A program made the translations under genes and the position numbers. A stretch of DNA of 64,000 nt from Chloroflexota bacterium (lineage in GTDB: Bacteria; Chloroflexota; Limnocylindria; Limnocylindrales; CSP1-4): the NCBI GenBank assembly GCA_005883615.1, contig VBEC01000073.1:92522-156521 (forward strand), written 5' to 3'. Under the pieces are notes generated by a model. That model did no database searches, was not told the DNA's origin, and worked only from the letters and a program-made list of their open reading frames with translations. Below, piece after piece: positions 55,642 to 62,889 of this stretch (its first letter is position 1; each line of letters starts with the position of its first letter).

Positions 55642-57063
55642 CTAGTAACTGAACCCGAAGAGACCGGGTGGCAGGTGGATGCCCATGACTTCGAACTTCT
55701 CGACAAACTTTGGCCGAATCCCGGTCGGTTTGAGCTTGCCCTGAATCTTGCCCTCAACGACGCCGGTCTGCTCGAACACGAAGACGTCCTGCATGACGAT
55801 GACGTCGCCTTCCATGCCCTGGACCTCGGTGATGTTGGTGATGCGCCGAGTTCCGTCCTTGAGGCGGGCCTGGTGGACGATCAGGTCCACGGCCGAGGCG
55901 ACCTGCTCGCGGATGGCGCGCAACGGCAGGTCGACGCCGGCCATGAGGACCATCGTCTCGAGACGGCTGAGCATGTCACGAGGGCTGTTTGCGTGGCCGG
56001 TGGACATCGAGCCGTCATGGCCGGTGTTCATGGCCTGGAGCATGTCCAGCGCCTCGCCCGATCGGCACTCCCCGACGATGATCCGGTCGGGCCGCATTCG
56101 GAGGGCGTTGCGGACGAGCTCGCGGATGGGAATTGCGCCCTTGCCTTCGATGTTTGGCGGGCGAGACTCGAGGGTCACGACGTGCTCCTGCCGAAGCTGG
56201 AGCTCAGCGGCGTCCTCGATCGTGACGATGCGCTCGTCGTTGGGAATGAACGACGACAGCACGTTGAGAGTGGTCGTCTTGCCCGAGCCGGTACCACCCG
56301 ACACGAAGATGTTCAGGCGCGCCTCTACGCACGCCTTGAGGAAGTCGAACATCTCGGGCGTCGCGGTGCCGAACCGGATCAGGTCGTCGACCGTGAATGG
56401 CGACGCTGAGAACTTGCGGATCGTGATGACCGGCCCGACGAGAGACAGGGGCGGGATGATTGCGTTGACGCGCGAACCATCGGTCAGTCGGGCGTCGACC
56501 ATCGGGCTGGACTCGTCCACGCGGCGACCGATCGGGGCGATGATTCGGTCGATGATCCGCATCACGTGGTCGTCGTTCTGGAACACCACGTTGGTTAGCT
56601 CGAGCTTGCCCGACCGCTCGATGTAGACCTGCCGCGGGCCATTGACCATGACTTCGGTGATGCTCTCGTCCCGCAGGAGCGGCTCGAGAGGGCCCAGGCC
56701 GATGATCTCGTCCGTGATCTGCTCGAGCATCCGGACGCGCTCGGCACGGGTCAGCGCGAGGCCTTCCTCGTCGATGACCTTGCCGAAGATCTCCTCGATC
56801 TGGCGGCGCACCTCGACCTGGTTTGAGAGGTCGAGCTTGGGATCCAGGTCCTGGATGACCCGGCTCTGAATCCGGAACTTGACGTCGCGGAACGACTCCC
56901 GGACGGGAGCCGCCGACATCAGCCGGCCGGACGGCGCAGGCGGTCCTCCGGGGGGCGGCGGCGCCAGCGTTGGCGCCCCGCCGGGCCCACCGGGGCTAGG
57001 GCTGGGGGTTGCCGCAGGACCGGCCCCCGGCCGTGCACTCTCGATCCGCTTCAGGAGGGACAT
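55642..57063 (-). CDS. tadA: Tad pilus assembly ATPase TadA/CpaF
   Basis: The 473-aa secretion ATPase has Walker A SGGTGSGKTTTLN, the Asp box and VRNALRMRPDRIIVGECRSG with Walker B. It powers Flp pilus extension and retraction. About 45 Pro/Gly-rich residues precede the N-terminal domain. It is followed by tadB with a 24-bp gap. Confidence 0.95.
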   Translation of the reverse strand: MSLLKRIESARPGAGPAATPSPSPGGPGGAPTLAPPPPGGPPAPSGRLMSAAPVRESFRDVKFRIQSRVIQDLDPKLDLSNQVEVRRQIEEIFGKVIDEEGLALTRAERVRMLEQITDEIIGLGPLEPLLRDESITEVMVNGPRQVYIERSGKLELTNVVFQNDDHVMRIIDRIIAPIGRRVDESSPMVDARLTDGSRVNAIIPPLSLVGPVITIRKFSASPFTVDDLIRFGTATPEMFDFLKACVEARLNIFVSGGTGSGKTTTLNVLSSFIPNDERIVTIEDAAELQLRQEHVVTLESRPPNIEGKGAIPIRELVRNALRMRPDRIIVGECRSGEALDMLQAMNTGHDGSMSTGHANSPRDMLSRLETMVLMAGVDLPLRAIREQVASAVDLIVHQARLKDGTRRITNITEVQGMEGDVIVMQDVFVFEQTGVVEGKIQGKLKPTGIRPKFVEKFEVMGIHLPPGLFGFSY

Positions 57064-57095
57064 CGCCTACACCCCTTTGTGGCCCGGCTGGGCCG

Positions 57096-58352
57096 TCATG
57101 AACGCCACGCGAAGATTGATGATTTGCCCTTGGCGAGCTTCGCGGCACTCTCCGCCGTTGCCGTCGTTGCCGTCGTCGCGGGATGATGCACCCCGCTGAC
57201 CGCGTTTGCCAGACGAAGAATGTCCTGGGAGACCTGGGCCTCTCGGTTGCTCACGAAGAACGGAATGCCGCGGTTGAGGGCGTAGACGACGCTTCGCCCG
57301 TCGCTCACGATCGTGTGATCGACCTTGCGGCCGATCGACTGCTCCACGTCGACCACCCGAATGCCGAGCGTCGAGTCGGCGCGGTTCAGCACGAGGCGAA
57401 CCTTGTCGTCCTCGTAGCCCAGCTGATCGGCGACTTCCAGGAACAGGCGCATGTTCTTGATGCTGGTGATTTCGAGGGTCAGCATCGTCAGGATCACGTC
57501 GGCCATGTCGAGGATGGCCAGCGTGACGTCGCTGAAGTAGGACGAGCAGTCCACGATCACCATGTCGTTTTCGGCGCGTAGCCCTTCGAGCACGCGCTTG
57601 ATGCCGCTGACGGTGATGAGCTCTGCCATCTCCGGGCTCGGCGGCGCGAGCAGGACGCGGATTCCGCTCGAGTGGTTGATCACGAACGTCTCCAGGGAGG
57701 GAGCCTCGCCGAGCTCCAGCTCCGGCACGAGATCCGCGATCGACTTGTTCTTCGGATTGAGGTTGAGCAGCACGCCCACGTCGCCGAACTGGAACGAAGC
57801 ATCGACCAGGCAAACCTTCTTGCCGAGCTCCTGCGCCGCGGCGACCGCCAGGTTCACCGCCATGGTCGTCCGGCCGACTCCGCCCTTGGGACTGAAGACG
57901 GCGATCACTTCGCCGTCGACATCGGCTGCGGGCACGGCCACCGGCGCAGCGGCCACGATGCGGCTGGCCTTCTCCCGGTCTCGCACGTAGACCTGGCGGA
58001 TCGAGGCCGTCAGCTCGTCGCTGCTGAACGGTTTGACCAGGAACTCACGGGCCCCGGCGAGCATCGATCGGCGGAGATAGTCGGCCTCGCCCTGCACGGA
58101 CATCATCACCACGGAAGCCGTGGGCACCTGCGAGGAGAGCCGCTCCGTCGCGCTGATGCCGTCCATGTCTGGCATGTTGATGTCCATCAGCACGACGTCC
58201 GGCTGAAGGCGGGTCGCGAGGTCCAGCGCCTCGCCACCGGACGAGGCGGCCCCGATGACCTCGATGTCCGCCTCGAACCCGAGCAGCTTCGTCAGATGAT
58301 CCCGGGTCTCCGGGATGTCATCGACGATGAGGACGCGGATCGTGTCGGCCAT
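57096..58352 (-). CDS. cpaE: CpaE/TadZ: receiver plus atypical ParA-like ATPase
   Basis: The 418-aa protein begins with a response-regulator receiver (IRVLIVDDIPETRDHL, phospho-acceptor in VVLMDINMPDMDG, and KPF), which may accept phosphate or only localise. A ParA/MinD-like domain follows with FSPKGGVGRTTMAVNL, in which the usual P-loop Lys is Arg. This atypical loop is characteristic of TadZ/CpaE localisation proteins. ATG 58352 has GGAG four bases upstream and lies 61 bp inside the end of cpaB. Confidence 0.93.
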   Translation of the reverse strand: MADTIRVLIVDDIPETRDHLTKLLGFEADIEVIGAASSGGEALDLATRLQPDVVLMDINMPDMDGISATERLSSQVPTASVVMMSVQGEADYLRRSMLAGAREFLVKPFSSDELTASIRQVYVRDREKASRIVAAAPVAVPAADVDGEVIAVFSPKGGVGRTTMAVNLAVAAAQELGKKVCLVDASFQFGDVGVLLNLNPKNKSIADLVPELELGEAPSLETFVINHSSGIRVLLAPPSPEMAELITVSGIKRVLEGLRAENDMVIVDCSSYFSDVTLAILDMADVILTMLTLEITSIKNMRLFLEVADQLGYEDDKVRLVLNRADSTLGIRVVDVEQSIGRKVDHTIVSDGRSVVYALNRGIPFFVSNREAQVSQDILRLANAVSGVHHPATTATTATAESAAKLAKGKSSIFAWRS

Positions 58353-59308
58353 CGGGCTCCGTGCTGCTCGGTCGCTTTGGACGCGAGGATGAGGTCGGGC
58401 GACAGGACGCCGTACTTCTCGATGAGGACGCGAAGGATTGCGCCGTCTGTCCGAACGTCCGGAGGAATGCTCGCACCACCGGGCAGGACACTGGGGCTTG
58501 GGCCTGGGCTGACGCCGGGGCTTGGGCTGACCGCCGGTGCAACCTGGCTCACGAAGTCCTTCGGCGAGCGCAGGACGAGCGAGATCGGGTCCGCATACAG
58601 CTCCGCGTACCGGATGACCTCAGCGTGATTGGGGTTCGAAACCGCCAGGATGACGATCTCCTGCTGGCCGTTCAGTGTTGTCGCCGGCTGCCCGGACGGC
58701 TGCGGTGCGGGAGAGGCAGCAGCTGCGGCGGTTGGCGGCGGCAACAGCGTGCCAACCACCTGGACGTGTTGAATGATCAGCTTGACCGAGCCCTGAGGCG
58801 CCCCGACGTTAGTGACGCTCTTCGCGCTGGGATTGGGAACGACCTGCTGGATCTTCACGCTGATCACCACGTCGACCCAGTCTCCCGTGTGGACGAGCGT
58901 TCCGACGCCCGAAACCTGGTCGACCTGCACGGCGATACCGCGCGTTCCCGCCGGGAGATTGCTCGTGACGTCATTCGCCACGCCGATGTCGATGAAGTAG
59001 TCGAACGTCAGCTGCGTCCCCGCGAAGGCGGTCTTGCGGATGGTCTTGCTGATGACGAGGCCCGGGGTGGTGAAGGACGAGATGGAATCGGCGATCGCGA
59101 CGTCCCTTGTCTCGATCATGTCCGCCGTGACCTGTGTCCCGAGCGGGATGTCCACCTTGGCGAAGACGACCTTGGCGGTCGTCGGCGGGGACGGGCTCGC
59201 GTTCGGAGAAATGCTGTTTGGACCGGAGAACAGAATGTAGATCCCGACGAATGCGACGACCGCAAGAAAGATCCCGACGAGCAGGACAAGGCGATTCGAC
59301 CGCTTCAA
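58292..59308 (-). CDS. cpaB: Pilus assembly protein CpaB/RcpC (SAF domain)
   Basis: The 338-aa protein has a signal-anchor helix (RLVLLVGIFLAVVAFVGIYI), a SAF domain (KVVFAKVDIPLGTQVTADMI) and a C-terminal RcpC region. A Pro/Ser stretch follows. TTG 59308 is chosen, with GGGAG seven bases upstream; the frame extending to 59353 lacks a site. The last 20 codons run out of frame over the start of cpaE. Confidence 0.88.
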   Translation of the reverse strand: MKRSNRLVLLVGIFLAVVAFVGIYILFSGPNSISPNASPSPPTTAKVVFAKVDIPLGTQVTADMIETRDVAIADSISSFTTPGLVISKTIRKTAFAGTQLTFDYFIDIGVANDVTSNLPAGTRGIAVQVDQVSGVGTLVHTGDWVDVVISVKIQQVVPNPSAKSVTNVGAPQGSVKLIIQHVQVVGTLLPPPTAAAAASPAPQPSGQPATTLNGQQEIVILAVSNPNHAEVIRYAELYADPISLVLRSPKDFVSQVAPAVSPSPGVSPGPSPSVLPGGASIPPDVRTDGAILRVLIEKYGVLSPDLILASKATEQHGARWPTRSASSSSMTSRRPGII

Positions 59309-59370
59309 GTGAATTCTCCCCGAGCCGTGTGACAGGTGGCACCACTGTAGCACCGCCTGAAGGCCGCGCG

Positions 59371-59410
59371 ACTATACCAAAGGGCTAGGACCACTAGGAA
59401 GAACTAGTGG
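59371..59410 (-). promoter_or_regulatory. cpaB promoter region with inverted repeat
   Basis: TATAGT on the minus strand (59376-59371) is a good -10. Upstream, CCACTAG-N6-CTAGTGG (59391-59410) is a perfect 7-bp inverted repeat covering the -35 position, where no consensus -35 exists. This arrangement is what an activator-dependent promoter shows. The leader would be about 57 nt. Confidence 0.55.
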
Positions 59411-59545
59411 GAAAACGAGCGTACGGAAAGGTCAATTGCAAGGTCCGCTGCCCTAGCTCGCGAGTGGCTCGGAGGGTGGTGCGCGGCCTCAGCCTGGCGT
59501 TGCAGTCAGGCACTCTGCGCGCCTTGGGAACCGCGCGGAACATGA

Positions 59546-59577
59546 GACGACCGCCGGCCGATTGGCCCGCGGTCGTC
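59546..59577 (-). terminator. Hairpin downstream of pilin gene 1
   Basis: GACGACCGC (59546-59554) pairs with GCGGTCGTC (59569-59577), with an inner GGCC/GGCC pair. No T run follows, so it may stop degradation or terminate weakly. Confidence 0.5.
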
Positions 59578-59611
59578 AGTTCGTGCGGTGTTGGAATTCC
59601 GAGCGATTCGG

Positions 59612-59734
59612 CTAGACGGAGTTACCGACGTTGCTCAGGATCTGGCTGACCTGGTTGCCCAGGAAGATGAGGGCAATGATCGCGACGATCGCGATAAGCG
59701 CGAGGATCAACGCGTACTCCGCGAGACCCTGGCC
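59612..59734. repeat. Copy A of a 123-bp near-identical pilin block
   Basis: This block equals 60456-60578 at 122 of 123 positions (GTTG here, GATT in the other copy). It runs exactly from the prepilin-cleavage Gly codon to the stop codon; both flanks differ. Confidence 0.95.
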
Positions 59735-59779
59735 CTCTTCCTTCTTGAAAGACGAGATGAGACCTGAAAGGAACGACAT
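59612..59779 (-). CDS. Flp-type pilin 1
   Basis: The 55-aa prepilin is MSFLSGLISSFKKEEG followed by QGLAEYALILAL and one long hydrophobic helix, ending QILSNVGNSV. Cleavage by a TadV-type peptidase is expected after Gly16, placing Glu at +5. GGAGG stands about 9 bases before ATG 59779. It has its own promoter and hairpin. No TadV peptidase gene is in the window. Confidence 0.93.
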   Translation of the reverse strand: MSFLSGLISSFKKEEGQGLAEYALILALIAIVAIIALIFLGNQVSQILSNVGNSV

Positions 59780-59882
59780 CTTTACGAACACCTCCTTTCC
59801 ACGGATGTCTCCCGGCGCAGGCGTCGAGAGCAGCCGGTGTCGGTAGAGAACCTCCGCGCCCCGGCGCCGCAGTGGCTGCGAA

Positions 59883-59911
59883 ACAGTAGATAGCGCGCCC
59901 GTTCCAGTCAA
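59883..59911 (-). promoter_or_regulatory. Promoter of pilin gene 1
   Basis: On the minus strand TTGACT (59911-59906) and TACTGT (59888-59883) are 17 bp apart, leaving a leader of about 95 nt. Confidence 0.6.
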
Positions 59912-59992
59912 TAGGCTGATCGCCGTGTTTCAGTGGGCGGCGGTGCTCCCCGCCAACAGCGAACCCCACGGGTGCGGCGCCGGATAACAGAC

Positions 59993-60019
59993 GAACCGCC
60001 CGGACAAGCCGGGCGGTTC
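59993..60019 (-). terminator. Terminator after pilin gene 2
   Basis: GAACCGCCCGG and CCGGGCGGTTC form a perfect 11-bp stem with a 5-base loop, followed on the minus strand by GTCTGTTATCC. Confidence 0.65.
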
Positions 60020-60040
60020 CGTGTCTGAACGAATGGCGAG

Positions 60041-60208
60041 TTAGACGGAGTTCCCTACGTCGCTCAGGATCGCGCTGACCTGGTTGCCCAGGAAGATGAG
60101 GGCGATGATGGCAACGATCGCGATCAGAGCGAGGATCAGTGCATATTCGGCGAGGCCCTGACCCTCGTCCCTCTTGAGAGAAGAAACGATCTAGGGTATA
60201 AACGTCAT
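60041..60208 (-). pseudogene. Flp-type pilin 2 with in-frame amber codon
   Basis: From ATG 60208 the reading is MTFIP, then TAG (60193-60191), then IVSSLKRDEG, QGLAEYALILAL and the pilin helix, ending AILSDVGNSV TAA. Codon for codon it aligns with pilin 1, with the stop replacing Gly6. No ATG, GTG or TTG follows the stop before the cleavage site, so translation cannot restart usefully. In the mature part it differs from pilin 1 at about 18 of 123 bases but only two residues, so it was under selection until recently, or the codon is read through. It keeps a promoter, a ribosome-binding site (AGGAG) and a terminator. Confidence 0.85.
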
Positions 60209-60303
60209 CGGCCGACGGACTCCTTTCTGGATCTTCGCCGACGGCCGATGAACACGGCGTCTGGTCAAGACCCCTGGCCCCCCGGTCTTGTTATGGGCGC
60301 CCT

Positions 60304-60332
60304 ACGGTAGGGAGGGCTAGCCTCCCCGTCAA
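60304..60332 (-). promoter_or_regulatory. Promoter of pilin gene 2
   Basis: On the minus strand TTGACG (60332-60327) and TACCGT (60309-60304) are 17 bp apart. The spacer itself is a palindrome (GGGAGGCTAGCCCTCCC). The boxes match those of pilin gene 1 at 10 of 12 positions. Confidence 0.6.
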
Positions 60333-60383
60333 TACGGAACCCTCCCGAAAGCGGTGCGGCCGGGCGATCTCAAGACCCCCGCT

Positions 60384-60422
60384 AAAACGAACGATCGCCT
60401 GGCTGTGCGCCAGGCGATCGTT
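60384..60422 (-). terminator. Rho-independent terminator after pilin gene 3
   Basis: A perfect 13-bp stem, AACGATCGCCTGG with CCAGGCGATCGTT, has a 7-base loop and is followed on the minus strand by CGTTTTAGC. Confidence 0.85.
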
Positions 60423-60455
60423 TCCCTCTCGCGAAGGAATCGGTTTCGGTGCGTC

Positions 60456-60578
60456 CTAGACGGAGTTACCGACGTTGCTCAGGATCTGGCTGACCTGATT
60501 GCCCAGGAAGATGAGGGCAATGATCGCGACGATCGCGATAAGCGCGAGGATCAACGCGTACTCCGCGAGACCCTGGCC
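60456..60578. repeat. Copy B of the 123-bp near-identical pilin block
   Basis: One base differs from copy A (59612-59734). The block begins at the Gly17 codon of pilin 3 and ends at the stop codon. Confidence 0.95.
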
Positions 60579-60626
60579 TTCCTCGTCGCTCCGCAGAGCG
60601 CTGAGGAACCGGTTGAGAAGAGCCAT
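60456..60626 (-). CDS. Flp-type pilin 3
   Basis: The 56-aa prepilin is MALLNRFLSALRSDEEG followed by QGLAEYALILAL. Its mature part is identical in sequence to that of pilin 1, while the leader is different. GGAGG is six bases before ATG 60626. A strong terminator follows. It was missed as a frame because an overlapping frame is longer. Confidence 0.93.
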   Translation of the reverse strand: MALLNRFLSALRSDEEGQGLAEYALILALIAIVAIIALIFLGNQVSQILSNVGNSV

Positions 60627-60762
60627 GGATGGCCTCCCTAAATGAGTTCGTCCCCCGATCGAGGGCAGACGAACGATATGGTCGCTTCTTCCAAAGCGCC
60701 ACTAGCGAATTGGTACCCCCTGGTGATCGGCGAGCGGTCGAGCGCGTTTGCGCAACGGACCG

Positions 60763-60924
60763 TCAACTCGAGGCGTCGACCAGCGAGCCGATCCAGCTCA
60801 GGACGGCCGACAGGGGGTCGCCGAAGAAGACCAGCGTGATCGTGGCAACGACCGCGATCAGGCACAGGATGAGGCCGTATTCGACCAATCCCTGGCCAGC
60901 TTCATGAAGCGCGCCCGACGTCAG
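60763..60924 (-). CDS. Divergent Flp-like pilin 4, CTG start proposed
   Basis: The frame reads TSGALHEAG, QGLVEYGLILCL, then a hydrophobic helix and a C-terminus with FFGDPLSAVLSWIGSL. The cleavage motif G-QGLVEY is intact. In this frame there is no ATG, GTG or TTG for more than 50 bases upstream of the cleavage site. A CTG at 60924 overlaps the stop of the preceding kinase gene (CTGA) and has GGAGG four bases upstream. The overlap mimics the ATGA, GTGA and TTGA junctions elsewhere in the window. Otherwise the gene has lost its start. The proposed leader is 10 residues and has no Lys or Arg. Confidence 0.55.
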   Translation of the reverse strand: MTSGALHEAGQGLVEYGLILCLIAVVATITLVFFGDPLSAVLSWIGSLVDASS

Positions 60925-62108
60925 GTCGCCTCCGGTGCGCTGGCGACCAGGTGAAGCTCGGTCCCCTCCCTGAGTAGCTCGGCCGTCACTCCGAGCGTCG
61001 CTGCGCGCTGCTGGATCTCATGCCATGCCGATTCCGGCAGGACCACATTGGCCGCCACGCGGGCCGCCTCGACCCGCGCCGCTTCGTCGGCCTTTCGATC
61101 CTCCATCATCGCGGCGAGGGCAGGTAGCAGCTCGCCGCCCTTCTTGTCGCGGCCTTTGCCCTTCGTCGCCGCCTCAGGTTCCGGTGGCTGCTCCGGCGCA
61201 GCCTCACTCACCGAACCCATCCGCGCATCGATCTGGTCCGACCAGTCCAACCGTACCCAGACGCGTTCCGGATAGCCCGCCAGGTAGGCACCGAGGGCAG
61301 CGTCCAGGATCCTGAAGAGGCCGCTCTCGAGCTCCATGGGCAGGCGGCGGTCCGTGCCGAGGGACTCGAAAAGGACCGGAATCTGCGCTCGTCGCCCACG
61401 CTCTCGGGCGGCGCGGCGGAGCGTCGGCACCAGGCCCAGGTCGTCGAGAACCATCGGCCGAACGTCGAAGATGAAGGTCTTCGTCGCCTCGAGGGTCTGC
61501 TGGACCATGGAAATCAGCTGGTGCACCTCCGCTTCGGCTCCCGCCGGATCGCGCGCGAGCAGCCGCTCAACGATCTGGGCCTGGAGAACGATGTTCGTCA
61601 GGCTCTGCGCCGGGCCATCGTGCATGGCCCGGGCGATCTCGCGCCGCAGATCTTCCTGGGCACCAAGGAGCGCGCGCGTGAATGCCGGCCGGCCGTCCGC
61701 GTCGGCCGCCTGGCTCGCCGCGCCTCCCTCGGCCAGCTGAGAAAGCAGCGCGGCGTGTTCCGCGATCGAGTCGCGGAACCGCGTCAACACCTTCGATTTC
61801 CCGGCGAGTACGTCCACCTGGGCTTCCATCACCGCGGCGCGCCGCGTGAGGGTAACGAGCTGCTGGTAGAGCTCGTTCAATTGTCCGGAGTCGGCCGTGC
61901 GGGCATCGCTCGTGCCAGCGAGGCGCTCGGCCAGCTGCGCTCGCTTCTGTTCGTGACGGCCTGCCTCGGCAGTGGCCTGCGAGATCAGCATGTCGATCTC
62001 GGCGAGCTCCTTGTCCAGTCTCGCGATGTCCGTCGTCAACGACCCCACGAACTCAGGGAGTGAGTCCGGGGCTGGTGGCGGCGCGGTCGCTTCCTGGTCG
62101 GTTGCCAT
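60921..62108 (-). CDS. Degenerate NarX/DegS-type histidine kinase
   Basis: The 395-aa cytoplasmic protein has a coiled coil at about residues 20-140 and a HisKA_3 segment REIARAMHDGPAQSLTN with its His. The ATP-binding part is wrecked: where the N box should read like QEALQNARKHA it has LDAALGAYLAG, and no G1 box (DXGXG) is found. A charged Lys/Glu insert and a unique tail replace the end. It probably cannot bind ATP by itself and may act as a dimer partner or phosphate acceptor. ATG 62108 has a weak ribosome-binding site. Confidence 0.8.
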   Translation of the reverse strand: MATDQEATAPPPAPDSLPEFVGSLTTDIARLDKELAEIDMLISQATAEAGRHEQKRAQLAERLAGTSDARTADSGQLNELYQQLVTLTRRAAVMEAQVDVLAGKSKVLTRFRDSIAEHAALLSQLAEGGAASQAADADGRPAFTRALLGAQEDLRREIARAMHDGPAQSLTNIVLQAQIVERLLARDPAGAEAEVHQLISMVQQTLEATKTFIFDVRPMVLDDLGLVPTLRRAARERGRRAQIPVLFESLGTDRRLPMELESGLFRILDAALGAYLAGYPERVWVRLDWSDQIDARMGSVSEAAPEQPPEPEAATKGKGRDKKGGELLPALAAMMEDRKADEAARVEAARVAANVVLPESAWHEIQQRAATLGVTAELLREGTELHLVASAPEAT

Positions 62109-62140
62109 TGGACGCGGAGCTAAAGAGGGACGCCTGGCGC

Positions 62141-62887
62141 TCAGTCCTCCGGCATGCGGATCCAGCCCTGGCGCATTGCATACACCACGGCCTGGGTTCG
62201 GTCATTGACCGAGAGCTTGCGGAGGATTGAGCTCATGTGGTTCTTGACGGTCTGCTCGCTGATCGACAGGGCGTACGCGACCTGTTTGTTGGTCATGCCC
62301 TGGGCGATGTTGTCCAGGATCTCGACCTCACGCGGCGACAGCGGGGCGAAGATCGGTGCCGCTTCCTGGCCGTAAACCGCGAGCTCGCGGAACTCCTTGA
62401 GGACGCGACTCGCAACGGCCGGCTTGGCGAACACCTTGTCGTTGATCAGGTACTCGCCCGACGAGACGCGTCGGATGATCGTGACCAGGTCGTCCGGTCC
62501 GACATCCTTGAGGATGAACGCCGCTGCGCCGGCCTTAATGGCGTCGAACAGCGCATCTTCATCCTCGCTGACCGCCAAAACGATGATCCCCGTCGATGGC
62601 AGCTCGCGCTTGATCCGTTGCGTCGTCTCGATGCCGCCGGGGGAGGGCAGCGACAGGTCCATGAGGATGATGTCAGGCGAGGTCTCGATGGCGAGATCCG
62701 TCGCGCTCCGGCTGTCGTCCGCCTCCGCCACAATGACGAAGTCGTCCTCGCGTTCCAGGATGTTGCGCATTCCCACCCGGAAGAGGGCATGGTCGTCGAC
62801 CAGCAGGATGGTCGTCTTGTCGCCCGGCAACCGGCGGTCGGGGCCTCCTCGGCGACGCTCCGGACCCTGATATTCCATCGCGCTCAT
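62141..62887 (-). CDS. NarL/LuxR-type response regulator
   Basis: The 248-aa protein has a receiver (TTILLVDDHALFRVGMRNIL, phospho-Asp in DIILMDLSLPSPGG, Lys in AAFILKDVGP) and a LuxR-type helix-turn-helix (LSPREVEILDNIAQGMTNKQ, then SEQTVKNHMSSILRKLSVND). ATG 62887 has GGAGAGGAG just upstream and lies 2 bp after the kinase stop. It is the probable regulator of the pilus locus. Confidence 0.93.
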   Translation of the reverse strand: MSAMEYQGPERRRGGPDRRLPGDKTTILLVDDHALFRVGMRNILEREDDFVIVAEADDSRSATDLAIETSPDIILMDLSLPSPGGIETTQRIKRELPSTGIIVLAVSEDEDALFDAIKAGAAAFILKDVGPDDLVTIIRRVSSGEYLINDKVFAKPAVASRVLKEFRELAVYGQEAAPIFAPLSPREVEILDNIAQGMTNKQVAYALSISEQTVKNHMSSILRKLSVNDRTQAVVYAMRQGWIRMPED

Positions 62888-62889
62888 CC

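Noticed and set aside
60466..60702. 78-codon frame over pilin gene 3
   Set aside because: It is a +1 shadow with an Arg/Pro-rich translation; the true pilin frame (60456-60626) has the prepilin motif and a good ribosome-binding site.
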